A stretch of 64,000 bases of DNA from an uncultured Gammaproteobacteria bacterium (GTDB lineage: Bacteria > Pseudomonadota > Gammaproteobacteria > HK1). Where the stretch lies: assembly GCA_958295835.1 (NCBI GenBank), contig OY282378.1, forward strand, positions 4,241,694 to 4,305,693. The letters run 5' to 3'. The notes under the pieces were generated by a model. It was given only the letters and a program-made list of their open reading frames with translations, was not told the origin of the DNA and did not search any database. Within the stretch, counting starts at the first letter, position 1; the number at the start of each line of letters is the position of its first letter. Both the position numbers and the translations under genes were made by a program. This document shows, piece after piece, positions 57,106 to 64,000 of the stretch.

Positions 57106-57431
57106 GCCCGGGTGGCGGAACTGGCAGACGCAGCGGACTCGCCGGGGTCCCCCATGGGGAAACCCGTGGGTGCACAGGGGTCAAATTCGGGGAACCCTTA
57201 ACAGGTCGAGCTGATGGCGATCCCGAGCTAAGCCCATGTTCTGCATGGGAAAGTGTAGAGACTAGACGGCCCCTGCCTAAGTGCTCTCCGGCACTGACGC
57301 CGGAGGATATACGGCAAAGGGATAGTCCAGACCACGCAACGCGCCGAGGCGCGTGGTAGCGAAAGCTACGGTGGTACGTAAAATCCGCCGGCTTCACGGC
57401 CTTACCGGTTCGATTCCGGTCCCGGGCACCA
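57106..57431 (+). tRNA. leuZ: tRNA-Leu (UAA), interrupted by a group I intron
   Basis: Exon 1 is 57106-57139 and exon 2 is 57379-57431, joined to an 87-nt class II tRNA with encoded CCA. Acceptor GCCCGGG pairs with CCCGGGC. The D arm has TGGCGGAACTGGCAGACGC; the anticodon stem GCGGA/TCCGC encloses the spliced loop CTTAAAA, giving anticodon UAA. The T arm is ACCGGTTCGATTCCGGT. It is the position of leuZ in the E. coli cluster. Without splicing the anticodon loop cannot form, so the intron must self-splice for function. Confidence 0.95.
57140..57378 (+). ncRNA. Group I intron in tRNA-Leu(UAA)
   Basis: A 239-nt self-splicing intron without an internal ORF. P1: exon GGACT (57135-57139) pairs with the internal guide GGTCC (57146-57150), ending in the required U-G wobble at the 5' splice site. 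P4: TCGGG (57187-57191) with CCCGA (57222-57226), within P- and Q-type segments (AAATTCGGGGAACCC, GATCCCGAGCTAAGCC). P7: GACTA (57260-57264) with TAGTC (57323-57327), within R (GTGTAGAGACTAGACGG) and S (GATAGTCC). P9: ACCACGC with GCGTGGT (about 57331-57357). The last base is G. It resembles the IC3-type tRNA introns of cyanobacteria. Insertion is between U33 and U34. Confidence 0.93.
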
Positions 57432-57779
57432 CGATCGAGATTTCCGCATTTCCGACGCCGGACGCAGCTCAACGGGAAGAGCCGTGGCGGCGTCCGGATC
57501 GTCGTCCGAAGATTATGGGTTCAAGTCAGGTTGTTTGTCATTGATTTAACATAATATTGATTATGCGCAATTCTAGCTACCTGGATTCATCCGCTCATCC
57601 TGGAAGGATCATCCCCCATGATCGGGACTACCGTTCGAAACAAGACGGCTCAAGCGCTCGGCGTTCCGGCACGAGCCTCCGTCGAGGTCCGTGCATTCGG
57701 CGCAAGGTTTGATCGCGGTGCGCTTTCCGGCGATATTCGGCCCCCCGCGCCTCGAAGCCGCCAACAGGAGAGCTCGACC
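57432..57779. other. Region between tRNA-Leu and amidohydrolase; holds a tRNA-like remnant and an AT-rich patch
   Basis: About 348 nt. Positions 57458-57531 look like a degenerate tRNA: a D-arm-like GCTC...GAGC hairpin (57467-57470, 57479-57482) and a T-loop-like GGTTCAAGTC (57518-57527), but no paired acceptor, anticodon or T stems. CCGGACG (57458-57464) and CGTCCGG (57491-57497) also form an inverted repeat. An AT-rich patch follows at 57531-57580, perhaps the promoter for the downstream gene. The frame of that gene is open back to 57618, but the first 54 codons look non-coding. Confidence 0.4.
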
Positions 57780-58994
57780 ATGAAAGATGGTCTGCGATTC
57801 GTCGACTGCGACATGCACGTCATGGAACCCCCCGACCTGTTCGATCGCTACCTCGATCCTGCGTTTCGCAGCCGGGTCGTGTGTGCAGTGGGGGTTGACG
57901 GCAAGCCGGTGCGCGGCATGGTCGTGATAGACGATCAGCCGACCACCATTGACCACGAGCTCCAGCAGCACCGCAAGCGGACCCTCCCGCCCCCGAGCCT
58001 GCAAACGACGCAACCACTGTCGGGCTCGCGGATGGCGGACAGCGGGCAGCTCGACTTCGCCGTCGAGCGTGATTACGACCCGGAAGCCCAGGTCATGGGG
58101 ATGGCGCTGGAGGGGATCGATATCGCGGTCCTGTACCCGACCGCAGGCCTGAGCTACCTCGCCCGGGACGGAATGGACCCCCGCCTGTCACTCGCGATCT
58201 GCCAAGCGTACAACCACTGGATCCACGAGTTCACCCGGTACAGCCCGGAGCGGATGAAATGGGTCGCCATGCTGCCGCTGCACGACGTCAATCTGGCCTG
58301 TGCGGAGCTCGTACGATGCGTGACGGAGCTGGGCGCGGTCGGCTCGTTCGTGCGGCCGAATCGGATCAACGGCCATTTCTGGCACTCGAACTACTGGAAC
58401 TCCCTCTTCGCGTTGCACGAAGAGCTTGGCGTGACCATGGGTTTTCACGAGGGGACCGGGGCACCGTACTCTCACATGAACGTCCTGTACGGTGAGAACC
58501 GGTTCTATCGCCACGTCGCGAGCCACTGGATCGAGATGCAGCAGGCGTTGATCGCAATGTTGATCGCGGGCGTCTTCGAGTTCTATCCGAAGCTGCGAGT
58601 CGGTTATCTCGAAGCGCAGAACTCCTGGGTTCCCGGGATTCTGACTCGAATCGAATGGGACTATCCCCAGTATCGCGACTCGCACGCGCCTTACCTCTCG
58701 CTGACACCGAAGGAGTACTTTCAGCGCAACTGCTGGGCCGCGGTCGAAGGCAGCGAGCCGGAAATCGAAGCCATCGCCGGTCTGATCGGTGCCCACCGAA
58801 TGTGCATCTCGACGGATTATCCGCATTTCGACTCGAACTTTCCGAACGTGTCGGCCAATCTGCTTTCGAACGCCAGGCGCGAGACGGCGGCGCAAATCCT
58901 GATGGGCGGCGCCCACCTGTACGGCTTTGACGAGCAACATTTCGTCAGGGCGGCCCGTGCTGCCGAGGCGCTTCAGCCGGCCGCCGCGGATTGA
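57780..58994 (+). CDS. Amidohydrolase-related (PF04909-type) metal-dependent hydrolase or decarboxylase
   Basis: Protein of 404 residues in the amidohydrolase-2 family (ACMSD-like TIM barrel). Metal-binding residues are suggested by FVDCDMHVMEPP (Asp-x-His) near the N-terminus, MGFHEGTG in the middle and CISTDYPHFD near the C-terminus. Members hydrolyse or decarboxylate aromatic and other carboxylic substrates; the substrate here is unknown. The ATG at 57780 has AGGAG nine bases upstream; I prefer it to an upstream ATG at 57618. Convergent with the aquaglyceroporin gene. Confidence 0.82.
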   Translation: MKDGLRFVDCDMHVMEPPDLFDRYLDPAFRSRVVCAVGVDGKPVRGMVVIDDQPTTIDHELQQHRKRTLPPPSLQTTQPLSGSRMADSGQLDFAVERDYDPEAQVMGMALEGIDIAVLYPTAGLSYLARDGMDPRLSLAICQAYNHWIHEFTRYSPERMKWVAMLPLHDVNLACAELVRCVTELGAVGSFVRPNRINGHFWHSNYWNSLFALHEELGVTMGFHEGTGAPYSHMNVLYGENRFYRHVASHWIEMQQALIAMLIAGVFEFYPKLRVGYLEAQNSWVPGILTRIEWDYPQYRDSHAPYLSLTPKEYFQRNCWAAVEGSEPEIEAIAGLIGAHRMCISTDYPHFDSNFPNVSANLLSNARRETAAQILMGGAHLYGFDEQHFVRAARAAEALQPAAAD

Positions 58995-59141
58995 GCGGCA
59001 ACCGGCCTCGGTAACGCTGGAAGGCCAGGCCGGCCTGGAGACGAGTCGAATCTGCAAGTCGTCCTGTCGGACGACACCCCTGCCCTTGCGCTTGCCGGCC
59101 CGGGGGGTGTACGTCGTAGGCGAGCCCGGGCCGGGTTCCGT

Positions 59142-60023
59142 TCAGTCGCTGCTCTTCGGACTTGCCGGCAGCATCGATGAAAGCGCCTTGTAAACGCCGG
59201 CGCCGATGATCGCGCCGGTGATGGGCGCGAGGATGTAGACGGTGAAGAAGCCGCCGCGCGGTCCGGGGATGGCAACGTCTCCCCAACCGAGAAACCAGGA
59301 CACGGCGCGCGGCCCGAAGTCGCGCGCGGGATTGAGTGCGGCCTGGGTCAAGGGAGCAACGACCGAGATGATCGCTGCGACGCCGACCCCGATGACTACC
59401 GCCGCCGCGGCGGGCGGCGGGCGTCCGGGATTCCTAGGGCTGGTCACCGCGAAGACCAGGAAGGCGAGCATCGCGGTGCCGATCAGCTCCGCCATGAATG
59501 CGGAGACGGGGGTCACCACCCGCCACGCCTGCTCGTCGGTACCGAAGACTGCGGGGTTCGGAAAATACTCGCCGAACACCATCGCACTGAGTTCACTCCC
59601 CGGCCCGCCTCTCAGCAGCCCGTGCTGGCGCTCGAACTCGATGATCGCTTCGAAGAACATGCCGTAGAGCACGACGGACGCCGCGGCCGCCCCCAGGGTC
59701 TGGGCGACCCAGTAGGGAACTACCCGCCGCCACGGAAACCCGTCCCAGATCGCGGCGGCGGCGGTGATGGCGGGATTGATGTGTGCGCCCGACAGGGAAG
59801 CCGCGGTATAGATGCCGAGGCTCACACCCACTGCCCACACCACCGCGACCTGCCACAACCCCGCCTGCGCACCCGTCACCACCGCGGCATTGACGGCTCC
59901 CACACCAAAGAAGACGAGTATGAAGGTGCCGAAGAATTCTCCCGTCAGGGCACCCGGCAGCGGAAGGGAGCCCGGACCTGAATCTGCCGCGGCCATGCCG
60001 TCAGGGGTGCTGCTTTCGGTCAA
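59142..60023 (-). CDS. Aquaglyceroporin (MIP family)
   Basis: Major intrinsic protein of 293 residues with six membrane segments and two NPA boxes: SGAHINPAIT and ALNPARDFGPRA. The Asp after the second NPAR is typical of glycerol facilitators (GlpF type), so it should pass glycerol and other small uncharged solutes. Such channels carry arsenite, As(OH)3. It is the last gene of the minus-strand cluster that includes arsenite oxidase, 11 nt after the small 67-residue gene, so a role in arsenite entry or exit is likely (inference). Confidence 0.88.
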   Translation of the reverse strand: MTESSTPDGMAAADSGPGSLPLPGALTGEFFGTFILVFFGVGAVNAAVVTGAQAGLWQVAVVWAVGVSLGIYTAASLSGAHINPAITAAAAIWDGFPWRRVVPYWVAQTLGAAAASVVLYGMFFEAIIEFERQHGLLRGGPGSELSAMVFGEYFPNPAVFGTDEQAWRVVTPVSAFMAELIGTAMLAFLVFAVTSPRNPGRPPPAAAAVVIGVGVAAIISVVAPLTQAALNPARDFGPRAVSWFLGWGDVAIPGPRGGFFTVYILAPITGAIIGAGVYKALSSMLPASPKSSD

Positions 60024-60033
60024 TGTCCTCTCC

Positions 60034-60237
60034 TCAGCTCAGCTTCTTCGCCTTGGCACTCGAAGTCTTTTGCCAGGCCATACGGATCGTCTCCGTGGAT
60101 CCCACCAGCGAGTACTTGAATACCACTCCGCCGGAACCGTACCAGGACAAGTCGATCATGAACGTCGAGTGCGTGGGAATCCGGAAAGCCTGATTCCGGC
60201 CATGCCGGGTCAGGATGATGCCGGTGGATGTTCTCAT
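60034..60237 (-). CDS. Small 67-residue protein of unknown function
   Basis: The ATG at 60235-60237 directly follows the stop codon of the pentapeptide gene (TGAATG), and the aquaglyceroporin start lies 10 bases after its stop. That spacing supports a real gene. The sequence starts MRTSTGIILTRHGRNQAF, has a beta-rich middle (MIDLSWYGSGGVVFKYSLVG) and a basic C-terminus (SSAKAKKLS). No signal peptide, membrane segment or known motif is seen. Confidence 0.55.
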   Translation of the reverse strand: MRTSTGIILTRHGRNQAFRIPTHSTFMIDLSWYGSGGVVFKYSLVGSTETIRMAWQKTSSAKAKKLS

Positions 60238-61287
60238 TCATTGACGTAGCGCCTCCGGCACGCCGGCGGCGGCCCCGAGCCGTACTCCGACCACGTATGC
60301 GTCGCCTACACGAAGCCTCCACATCGTCGCCTGCTCCATATTCGTGTCTTCGAGCTTCGCGCCGTGGGCGGTCGCGCCGCTCAGATCGGCGCCAACGAAC
60401 TGGGCCGACGTGAGATTCGCGCCGCTGAAGTCGGCCGCCGTGAAATCTGCACCGTAGGCGCGAGCCCACGACAGGAGGGAGCCGGTGAACTGCGCCTCCG
60501 AGGCGCGCGCCCACGTGAGATTGGCGTGCTGGAGCCGGGCGCCCCGGAAATTCGCCCTTTCGAGTACCGCCTCGCTCAGGTCGACGCTGATCAGGCCGGT
60601 CGCCTCCAGGCTTGCATCGGAAAGGTCCGCCCCTCGCATCCGTGCCCCGCGGGGGCCCGGGTGCCCTGCCCCCGGCGCGCCCAGCTCGGCCTCGTTCAGC
60701 GTTGCCTTTCGGAGCACGGCCTGCGAGAGATCGGCGTCGGCCAGTACCGCGCCGGTCATGTCCGAGGACTCGAGGTTGGTGCGCACCAGCGATGCGCCCG
60801 CGAGCAGCGCACCTCGCATCGCCGCGTTCGCAATCGACGCCGAATCGAGTGTCGCGCGGAGCAACCTCGCATTCGTGAAGACCGCGCCGTCGAGACGGGC
60901 ACGGGTGAGATCGGCGCTACCAAGGTCGGCGCCGGTGAAGTCGGCGCTGCGTCCATCCGCCTCGCGCAAGTAGGTTTCGCGCAGATCCGCGCCCTTCAAC
61001 GACGCGCCTCGGAGATCGGCGCCGGTCAGGTTCGCGCCGGTCAGCACCGCGCCGTCGAGCATCTGCCCGGAGAAATCGTACCCGCGGAGATCGGCGCCCC
61101 GGTAATCCGGCTCCCCGCCCAGCGCTGCCAATGCAGTCAGCGCGGCGGCCACCGCGAGCACCGCCGCCGCGAACATCCCCTCCCGAGCCGTGCGGGAAGG
61201 TCGGGTGGGAGCAGGCGTGGTGATGGCGCCGGCACTCGTGGCCGGTGGTCCGATTCCGTACGCTGCCCTCCTCGTCTTATTGACCAT
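60238..61287 (-). CDS. Membrane-anchored pentapeptide-repeat protein
   Basis: Protein of 349 residues. A basic N-terminus (TRPSRTAREG) precedes one membrane segment (MFAAAVLAVAAALTALAAL, about residues 38-56). From residue 63 to about 330 it is made of A(D/N)LXX repeats (ADLRG, ANLTG, ADLRG, ASLKG, ADLRE and so on), which form a right-handed quadrilateral beta-helix. The topology suggests the repeats face the periplasm. Function unknown. The ATG at 61285-61287 starts 19 bases after the aioA stop. Confidence 0.8.
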   Translation of the reverse strand: MVNKTRRAAYGIGPPATSAGAITTPAPTRPSRTAREGMFAAAVLAVAAALTALAALGGEPDYRGADLRGYDFSGQMLDGAVLTGANLTGADLRGASLKGADLRETYLREADGRSADFTGADLGSADLTRARLDGAVFTNARLLRATLDSASIANAAMRGALLAGASLVRTNLESSDMTGAVLADADLSQAVLRKATLNEAELGAPGAGHPGPRGARMRGADLSDASLEATGLISVDLSEAVLERANFRGARLQHANLTWARASEAQFTGSLLSWARAYGADFTAADFSGANLTSAQFVGADLSGATAHGAKLEDTNMEQATMWRLRVGDAYVVGVRLGAAAGVPEALRQ

Positions 61288-61306
61288 CGGAATCGATTCA
61301 AACACC

Positions 61307-63793
61307 TCAGATCGCAACGTTCTGCGGCCGGAACGAGACATGTCGCGTTCCCGGCTGGGGTCCGATGCGCCGGATGTCGGCCCACGCGCCCTTGTAGTAC
61401 GGGATCGTCGTGGTCGGATCGACATGATCCGACACGAGGTCTCCCGCCGCGCCGCGCGGCTGTCCGAACACCATGAAGGTATGTCCCCGCTTCACCGCCG
61501 TCGTCGGGTACGCGGTGGCCCGCACCGTGCCGACGTCGTTGGACAATTCGACGAGATCACCCGGCTCGACGCCAAGAGAGCGCGCGTCCTCGGGGTGCAT
61601 CTCCAGGTACGGCAAGGGCACCCGATCGCGGTAGAACGGGACGTGGCGGTGGTGGTAGAGGGTTTGCCAGATGTGGTTCGTGCGCCCGTTATTGACCCAG
61701 AACCGGTACCGGCGGCGCTGCGCCTCGAACGCCGCGCCGTATCCGGGCCAGGGAAGCGGCGCGGGGATGAAGCGCGCCTTGCCCGACGGGGTGAAGAACC
61801 GTCCGTCCTCGTGCAGCCGGACGGTGCCGGAGGGCACCCGGTTCACCATGCGCACCGGGGTCTGGATCCCCTCGTTGCCGAGCCGGCGCAGGAGGTCGTA
61901 GGTCACCCCTGCGTAGCCTTCCATCGGATCGTTCGCACCGCCGTCGAACTGGTAGCGGGCGTGGATGAAGACGTCCTCGTCGCTCCGCCACTCGAAATCG
62001 AGGAACCGGTTGGCCATCAATGGGTTGCGGTCGTCGAGGTAGAGCTCGCGGAGCCGTTTCGCGAACCGTGCGGCGATAGCCCAGTCCGGGATCGCCTCTC
62101 CCGGCGGGTCCATGAACCGCTCGTAGAGCCGTAGCCGCCGCTCCCCGTTGATCGAGGTGAGGTCCATCTCGCCCCACTGGGCGGCGGGCAGCACCAGGTG
62201 CGCGTGGCGGGCGGTCGCGGTGAGGTAGATATCCTGGACCAGGATGAACATGCCCCCGCGCTTCATCGCCTCGACCACGGCGGCGACCCGCTCGCCGACC
62301 GGAGCGCCGTGGGTGGCATGAAGCGCGTCGGTGACGATACGGCCGCGTTGCTTCAGCGCCCGCTCCATCGCCTCGGCCCGCAGGGTCGTGAGCACGGGGT
62401 TGCAGCCGCCGACCCAGAAGACCTTGGCCTCGCCCCGGCGCACCGATTCATCGACGTTGAGCGCCGGCCGCCCGCCGGGATACGGCGGCCTGACGTAGCC
62501 TTCCTGGTGGCCGCCGAGCCGGCTGATGCCGGTCCCCGGCTTGCCGACGTTGCCGGCGAGGAGCCCGAGCCCGACGATCGCGGCGATGTTCTCGTAGTTC
62601 TTCAGCCCCCAGATCAGCCCCTTCTCGTAGTGCAGCAGGGTCCGGCGGCGAAAGCCCCCGGGCTTCGGGGCCGCGATCCACCGCGCCGCCTCGTGGATCC
62701 GCTCCGGCGCGATCCCGCACCGGCGGGCGGCGTGGGCCACCACCTCGCCGACCGGCCGATCGACCTGGAGGGTGGAGCGCTGGTAGGACTCGAAGGTCTG
62801 CCACTCGCAATGTCGTCGCAGGAAGTCGACGTCATGCCAGCGCCGGTCGAGGATCACGCGCGCGATGGCGTTGAGCAGTGCGATGTCGGTGCCGGGTTCG
62901 AGGTCGAGGTGCATCACCCGGTCCGCTCCGCCCGCCGCCTCCGCCGCCGCCACCGTCATGGTGCGGCGCGGGTCGATGACGATCATGCGCCCGGGCTCCG
63001 CCGGCTCGGCACCGAAGGCGGCCTGCTTGCTCCGGAGGGTGGCACCCTGAAGGTTCGGCGCCATGTGATCGAGGAAGTAGTTGGTCTGGGTCTCGTAAGG
63101 GTTCGCGCCGACGATGACGATGGTGTCCGCGAGCCGGGCGTCGAGGTAGGCGTTGGTCAGCGGCGCGAGCCCCGCGTCACCGGCCGCGTGAACCTCGCTG
63201 TTGTAGGCGGGGCGGTTGTGGATCGACGCGGTGCGGGTGCCGATGCCCGAGAAGAAGAGCCGGCCGACCGCCCAGTTGTTCTCGAAGCCCCCTCCTCCGC
63301 CGCCGTGGTCGAAGAACTTCATCCCTACCGCGTCCGGTCCCCAGCGGTCCATCACCGCCTTTACGACGCGGGCGCCGAGATCGACGGCCTCCCCCCAGCT
63401 CGTGCGCTCGTGCCGTTGCGGCCCGAGGATCATCGGGACGTGGAGCCGTGCCTTCGTCTCCTGGTCGGGCGCGTAGAGGGTCTGCGCCAGACCCGCGCCC
63501 CGAACGGAGGCCAGGCCGTGGTTCACCGAACACCTGCCGTCGGGCAGGATGGCGACGTGGAAGCGCCGGCCGTCACGCTCGGTGATGATCCGGTGCATCG
63601 CCGGCGCGATCCAGTCGGAATTCGGGGGCAGGGGTTCGCGAAGGTCGAGCCCGAGGGCGTTCTCCTCCGGGGCCGGTCCCCCTTCGCGGCCTTCCGGCCA
63701 CTTGAGCACGCGATAGCCGCATCCGACGATGCAGAACTGGCAGACGGTATTGCGGCGCTCGGCGTCGACCGGGGGAATGGGCACGCGGGTCAT
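61307..63793 (-). CDS. aioA: Arsenite oxidase large (molybdopterin) subunit AioA-type
   Basis: Member of the DMSO reductase superfamily, 828 residues, the usual AioA length (about 825). The N-terminus VCQFCIVGCGYRVLKWPEGR has three Cys (18, 21, 25) in the AioA pattern that binds a [3Fe-4S] cluster. Also typical are ENALGLDL, the VGANPYETQTNYFLDH segment (related to the CGTDPYETKT region of AioA), HYEKGLIWGLKNYENIAAIV, RLGGHQEGYVRPPYPGG and INGERRLRLYERFMD. It oxidises arsenite to arsenate in the periplasm together with a Rieske subunit, whose gene end lies just upstream. Confidence 0.85.
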   Translation of the reverse strand: MTRVPIPPVDAERRNTVCQFCIVGCGYRVLKWPEGREGGPAPEENALGLDLREPLPPNSDWIAPAMHRIITERDGRRFHVAILPDGRCSVNHGLASVRGAGLAQTLYAPDQETKARLHVPMILGPQRHERTSWGEAVDLGARVVKAVMDRWGPDAVGMKFFDHGGGGGGFENNWAVGRLFFSGIGTRTASIHNRPAYNSEVHAAGDAGLAPLTNAYLDARLADTIVIVGANPYETQTNYFLDHMAPNLQGATLRSKQAAFGAEPAEPGRMIVIDPRRTMTVAAAEAAGGADRVMHLDLEPGTDIALLNAIARVILDRRWHDVDFLRRHCEWQTFESYQRSTLQVDRPVGEVVAHAARRCGIAPERIHEAARWIAAPKPGGFRRRTLLHYEKGLIWGLKNYENIAAIVGLGLLAGNVGKPGTGISRLGGHQEGYVRPPYPGGRPALNVDESVRRGEAKVFWVGGCNPVLTTLRAEAMERALKQRGRIVTDALHATHGAPVGERVAAVVEAMKRGGMFILVQDIYLTATARHAHLVLPAAQWGEMDLTSINGERRLRLYERFMDPPGEAIPDWAIAARFAKRLRELYLDDRNPLMANRFLDFEWRSDEDVFIHARYQFDGGANDPMEGYAGVTYDLLRRLGNEGIQTPVRMVNRVPSGTVRLHEDGRFFTPSGKARFIPAPLPWPGYGAAFEAQRRRYRFWVNNGRTNHIWQTLYHHRHVPFYRDRVPLPYLEMHPEDARSLGVEPGDLVELSNDVGTVRATAYPTTAVKRGHTFMVFGQPRGAAGDLVSDHVDPTTTIPYYKGAWADIRRIGPQPGTRHVSFRPQNVAI

Positions 63794-63861
63794 GTGCGGA
63801 TCATGGCTATCGGTGAGGTTCGTATGTCATCGGCTTCCTCGACGTACAGCCCGGGGCACCC

Positions 63862-63907
63862 GCGATTCCGCTACGCGGAATCGCCAAGCGACCGCGCCAG
63901 CGGTCGC
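63862..63907 (-). other. Two tandem perfect hairpins between aioB and aioA
   Basis: Hairpin 1: GCGATTCCGC (63862-63871) with GCGGAATCGC (63875-63884), loop 3 nt. Hairpin 2: GCGACCGC (63888-63895) with GCGGTCGC (63900-63907), loop 4 nt. They lie between the aioB stop and the aioA start on the same transcript, where they might set the ratio of the two subunits or stabilise mRNA ends. No T-run follows, so they are probably not simple terminators. Confidence 0.6.
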
Positions 63908-63916
63908 CGGGGGCTC

Positions 63917-64000
63917 TCAGATGAGGTTCGTGTGCCGGCCGTAGATGAGTCCGTCCACCCCCGTCGCGATGACCATGCCCGACTCGATGCGAAGCTCGAT
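63917..64000 (-). CDS. aioB: Arsenite oxidase small (Rieske) subunit AioB, C-terminal part (cut by window edge)
   Basis: Only the last 27 codons and the stop are visible: the end reads ATGVDGLIYGRHTNLI, close to the AioB C-terminus, which ends in a (D/G)LIYGR(L/H)(S/T)N(V/L) pattern. AioB carries the Rieske [2Fe-2S] cluster that takes electrons from AioA, and it carries the Tat signal for both subunits. aioB before aioA is the standard order. The Rieske motif itself is outside the window. Confidence 0.7.
   Translation of the reverse strand: MELRIESGMVIATGVDGLIYGRHTNLI

Noticed and set aside
57458..57531. A functional fourth tRNA gene after tRNA-Leu
   Set aside because: The acceptor, anticodon and T stems do not pair; only a possible remnant is reported.

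Overview
The window looks like a chromosomal segment of a GC-rich gammaproteobacterium. The main evidence is gene order. nadK-recN-bamE sits next to hrcA-grpE-dnaK-dnaJ-dapB-carA-carB-greA-rlmE-ftsH-glmM. A second block, uvrY-uvrC-pgsA-tRNA-Gly-tRNA-Cys-tRNA-Leu(UAA), matches the enterobacterial uvrY-uvrC-pgsA-glyW-cysT-leuZ arrangement. BamE, PpsR, AcpH, CcmI and a split cobalamin-dependent ribonucleotide reductase agree with this. Order-level placement is not possible by eye; an uncultured or Chromatiales-like lineage is only a guess. I saw no insertion sequence, phage module, CRISPR array or integrase.

Layout. Positions 1-2758 (minus): bamE (partial), recN, nadK. Positions 2759-19675 (plus): a heat-shock block with a CIRCE-like operator before hrcA and sigma-32-like promoters before grpE and dnaK, then lysine/pyrimidine precursor genes, greA, rlmE, ftsH, glmM and ppsR. 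Then tilS and mtaB (plus), a strong hairpin, and nrdJb/nrdJa (minus) behind a promoter with NrdR-box-like sequences. Positions 26271-33827: acpH, ccmI, a TVP38 membrane protein, cyclopropane fatty acid synthase, an FAD oxidoreductase and the ABC-F protein YheS. Positions 33810-41723 (minus): a BatD-DUF4381-DUF58-MoxR operon that lacks the usual VWA genes, a Kef-type antiporter, a histone-deacetylase-like amidohydrolase coupled to a gamma carbonic anhydrase, and a TPR protein. Positions 42041-53348 are accessory metabolism: quinone oxidoreductase, squalene synthase, LLM oxidoreductase, Uma2 nuclease, a three-subunit molybdenum hydroxylase with its own MoaD-like protein, a membrane LytTR regulator, and an SCP2-like/alpha-beta hydrolase pair. 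Positions 53628-57431: uvrY, uvrC, pgsA and three tRNAs. Positions 57780-64000: an amidohydrolase, then a minus-strand arsenite oxidase cluster (aioB partial, aioA, pentapeptide-repeat protein, 67-residue ORF, aquaglyceroporin).

Most unusual points. The tRNA-Leu(UAA) gene is split by a 239-nt group I intron whose P1, P4, P7 and P9 pairings can be read directly, and it sits between U33 and U34. The arsenite oxidase genes appear co-transcribed with a membrane-anchored pentapeptide protein and a glycerol/arsenite-type channel. The UvrY receiver domain has lost residues normally required for the phosphorylation switch. The MoxR/Bat operon has no VWA component.

Starts were chosen from Shine-Dalgarno sequences, overlaps and family N-termini. 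No similarity search was run, so every name is from recognised motifs and remembered family sequences.
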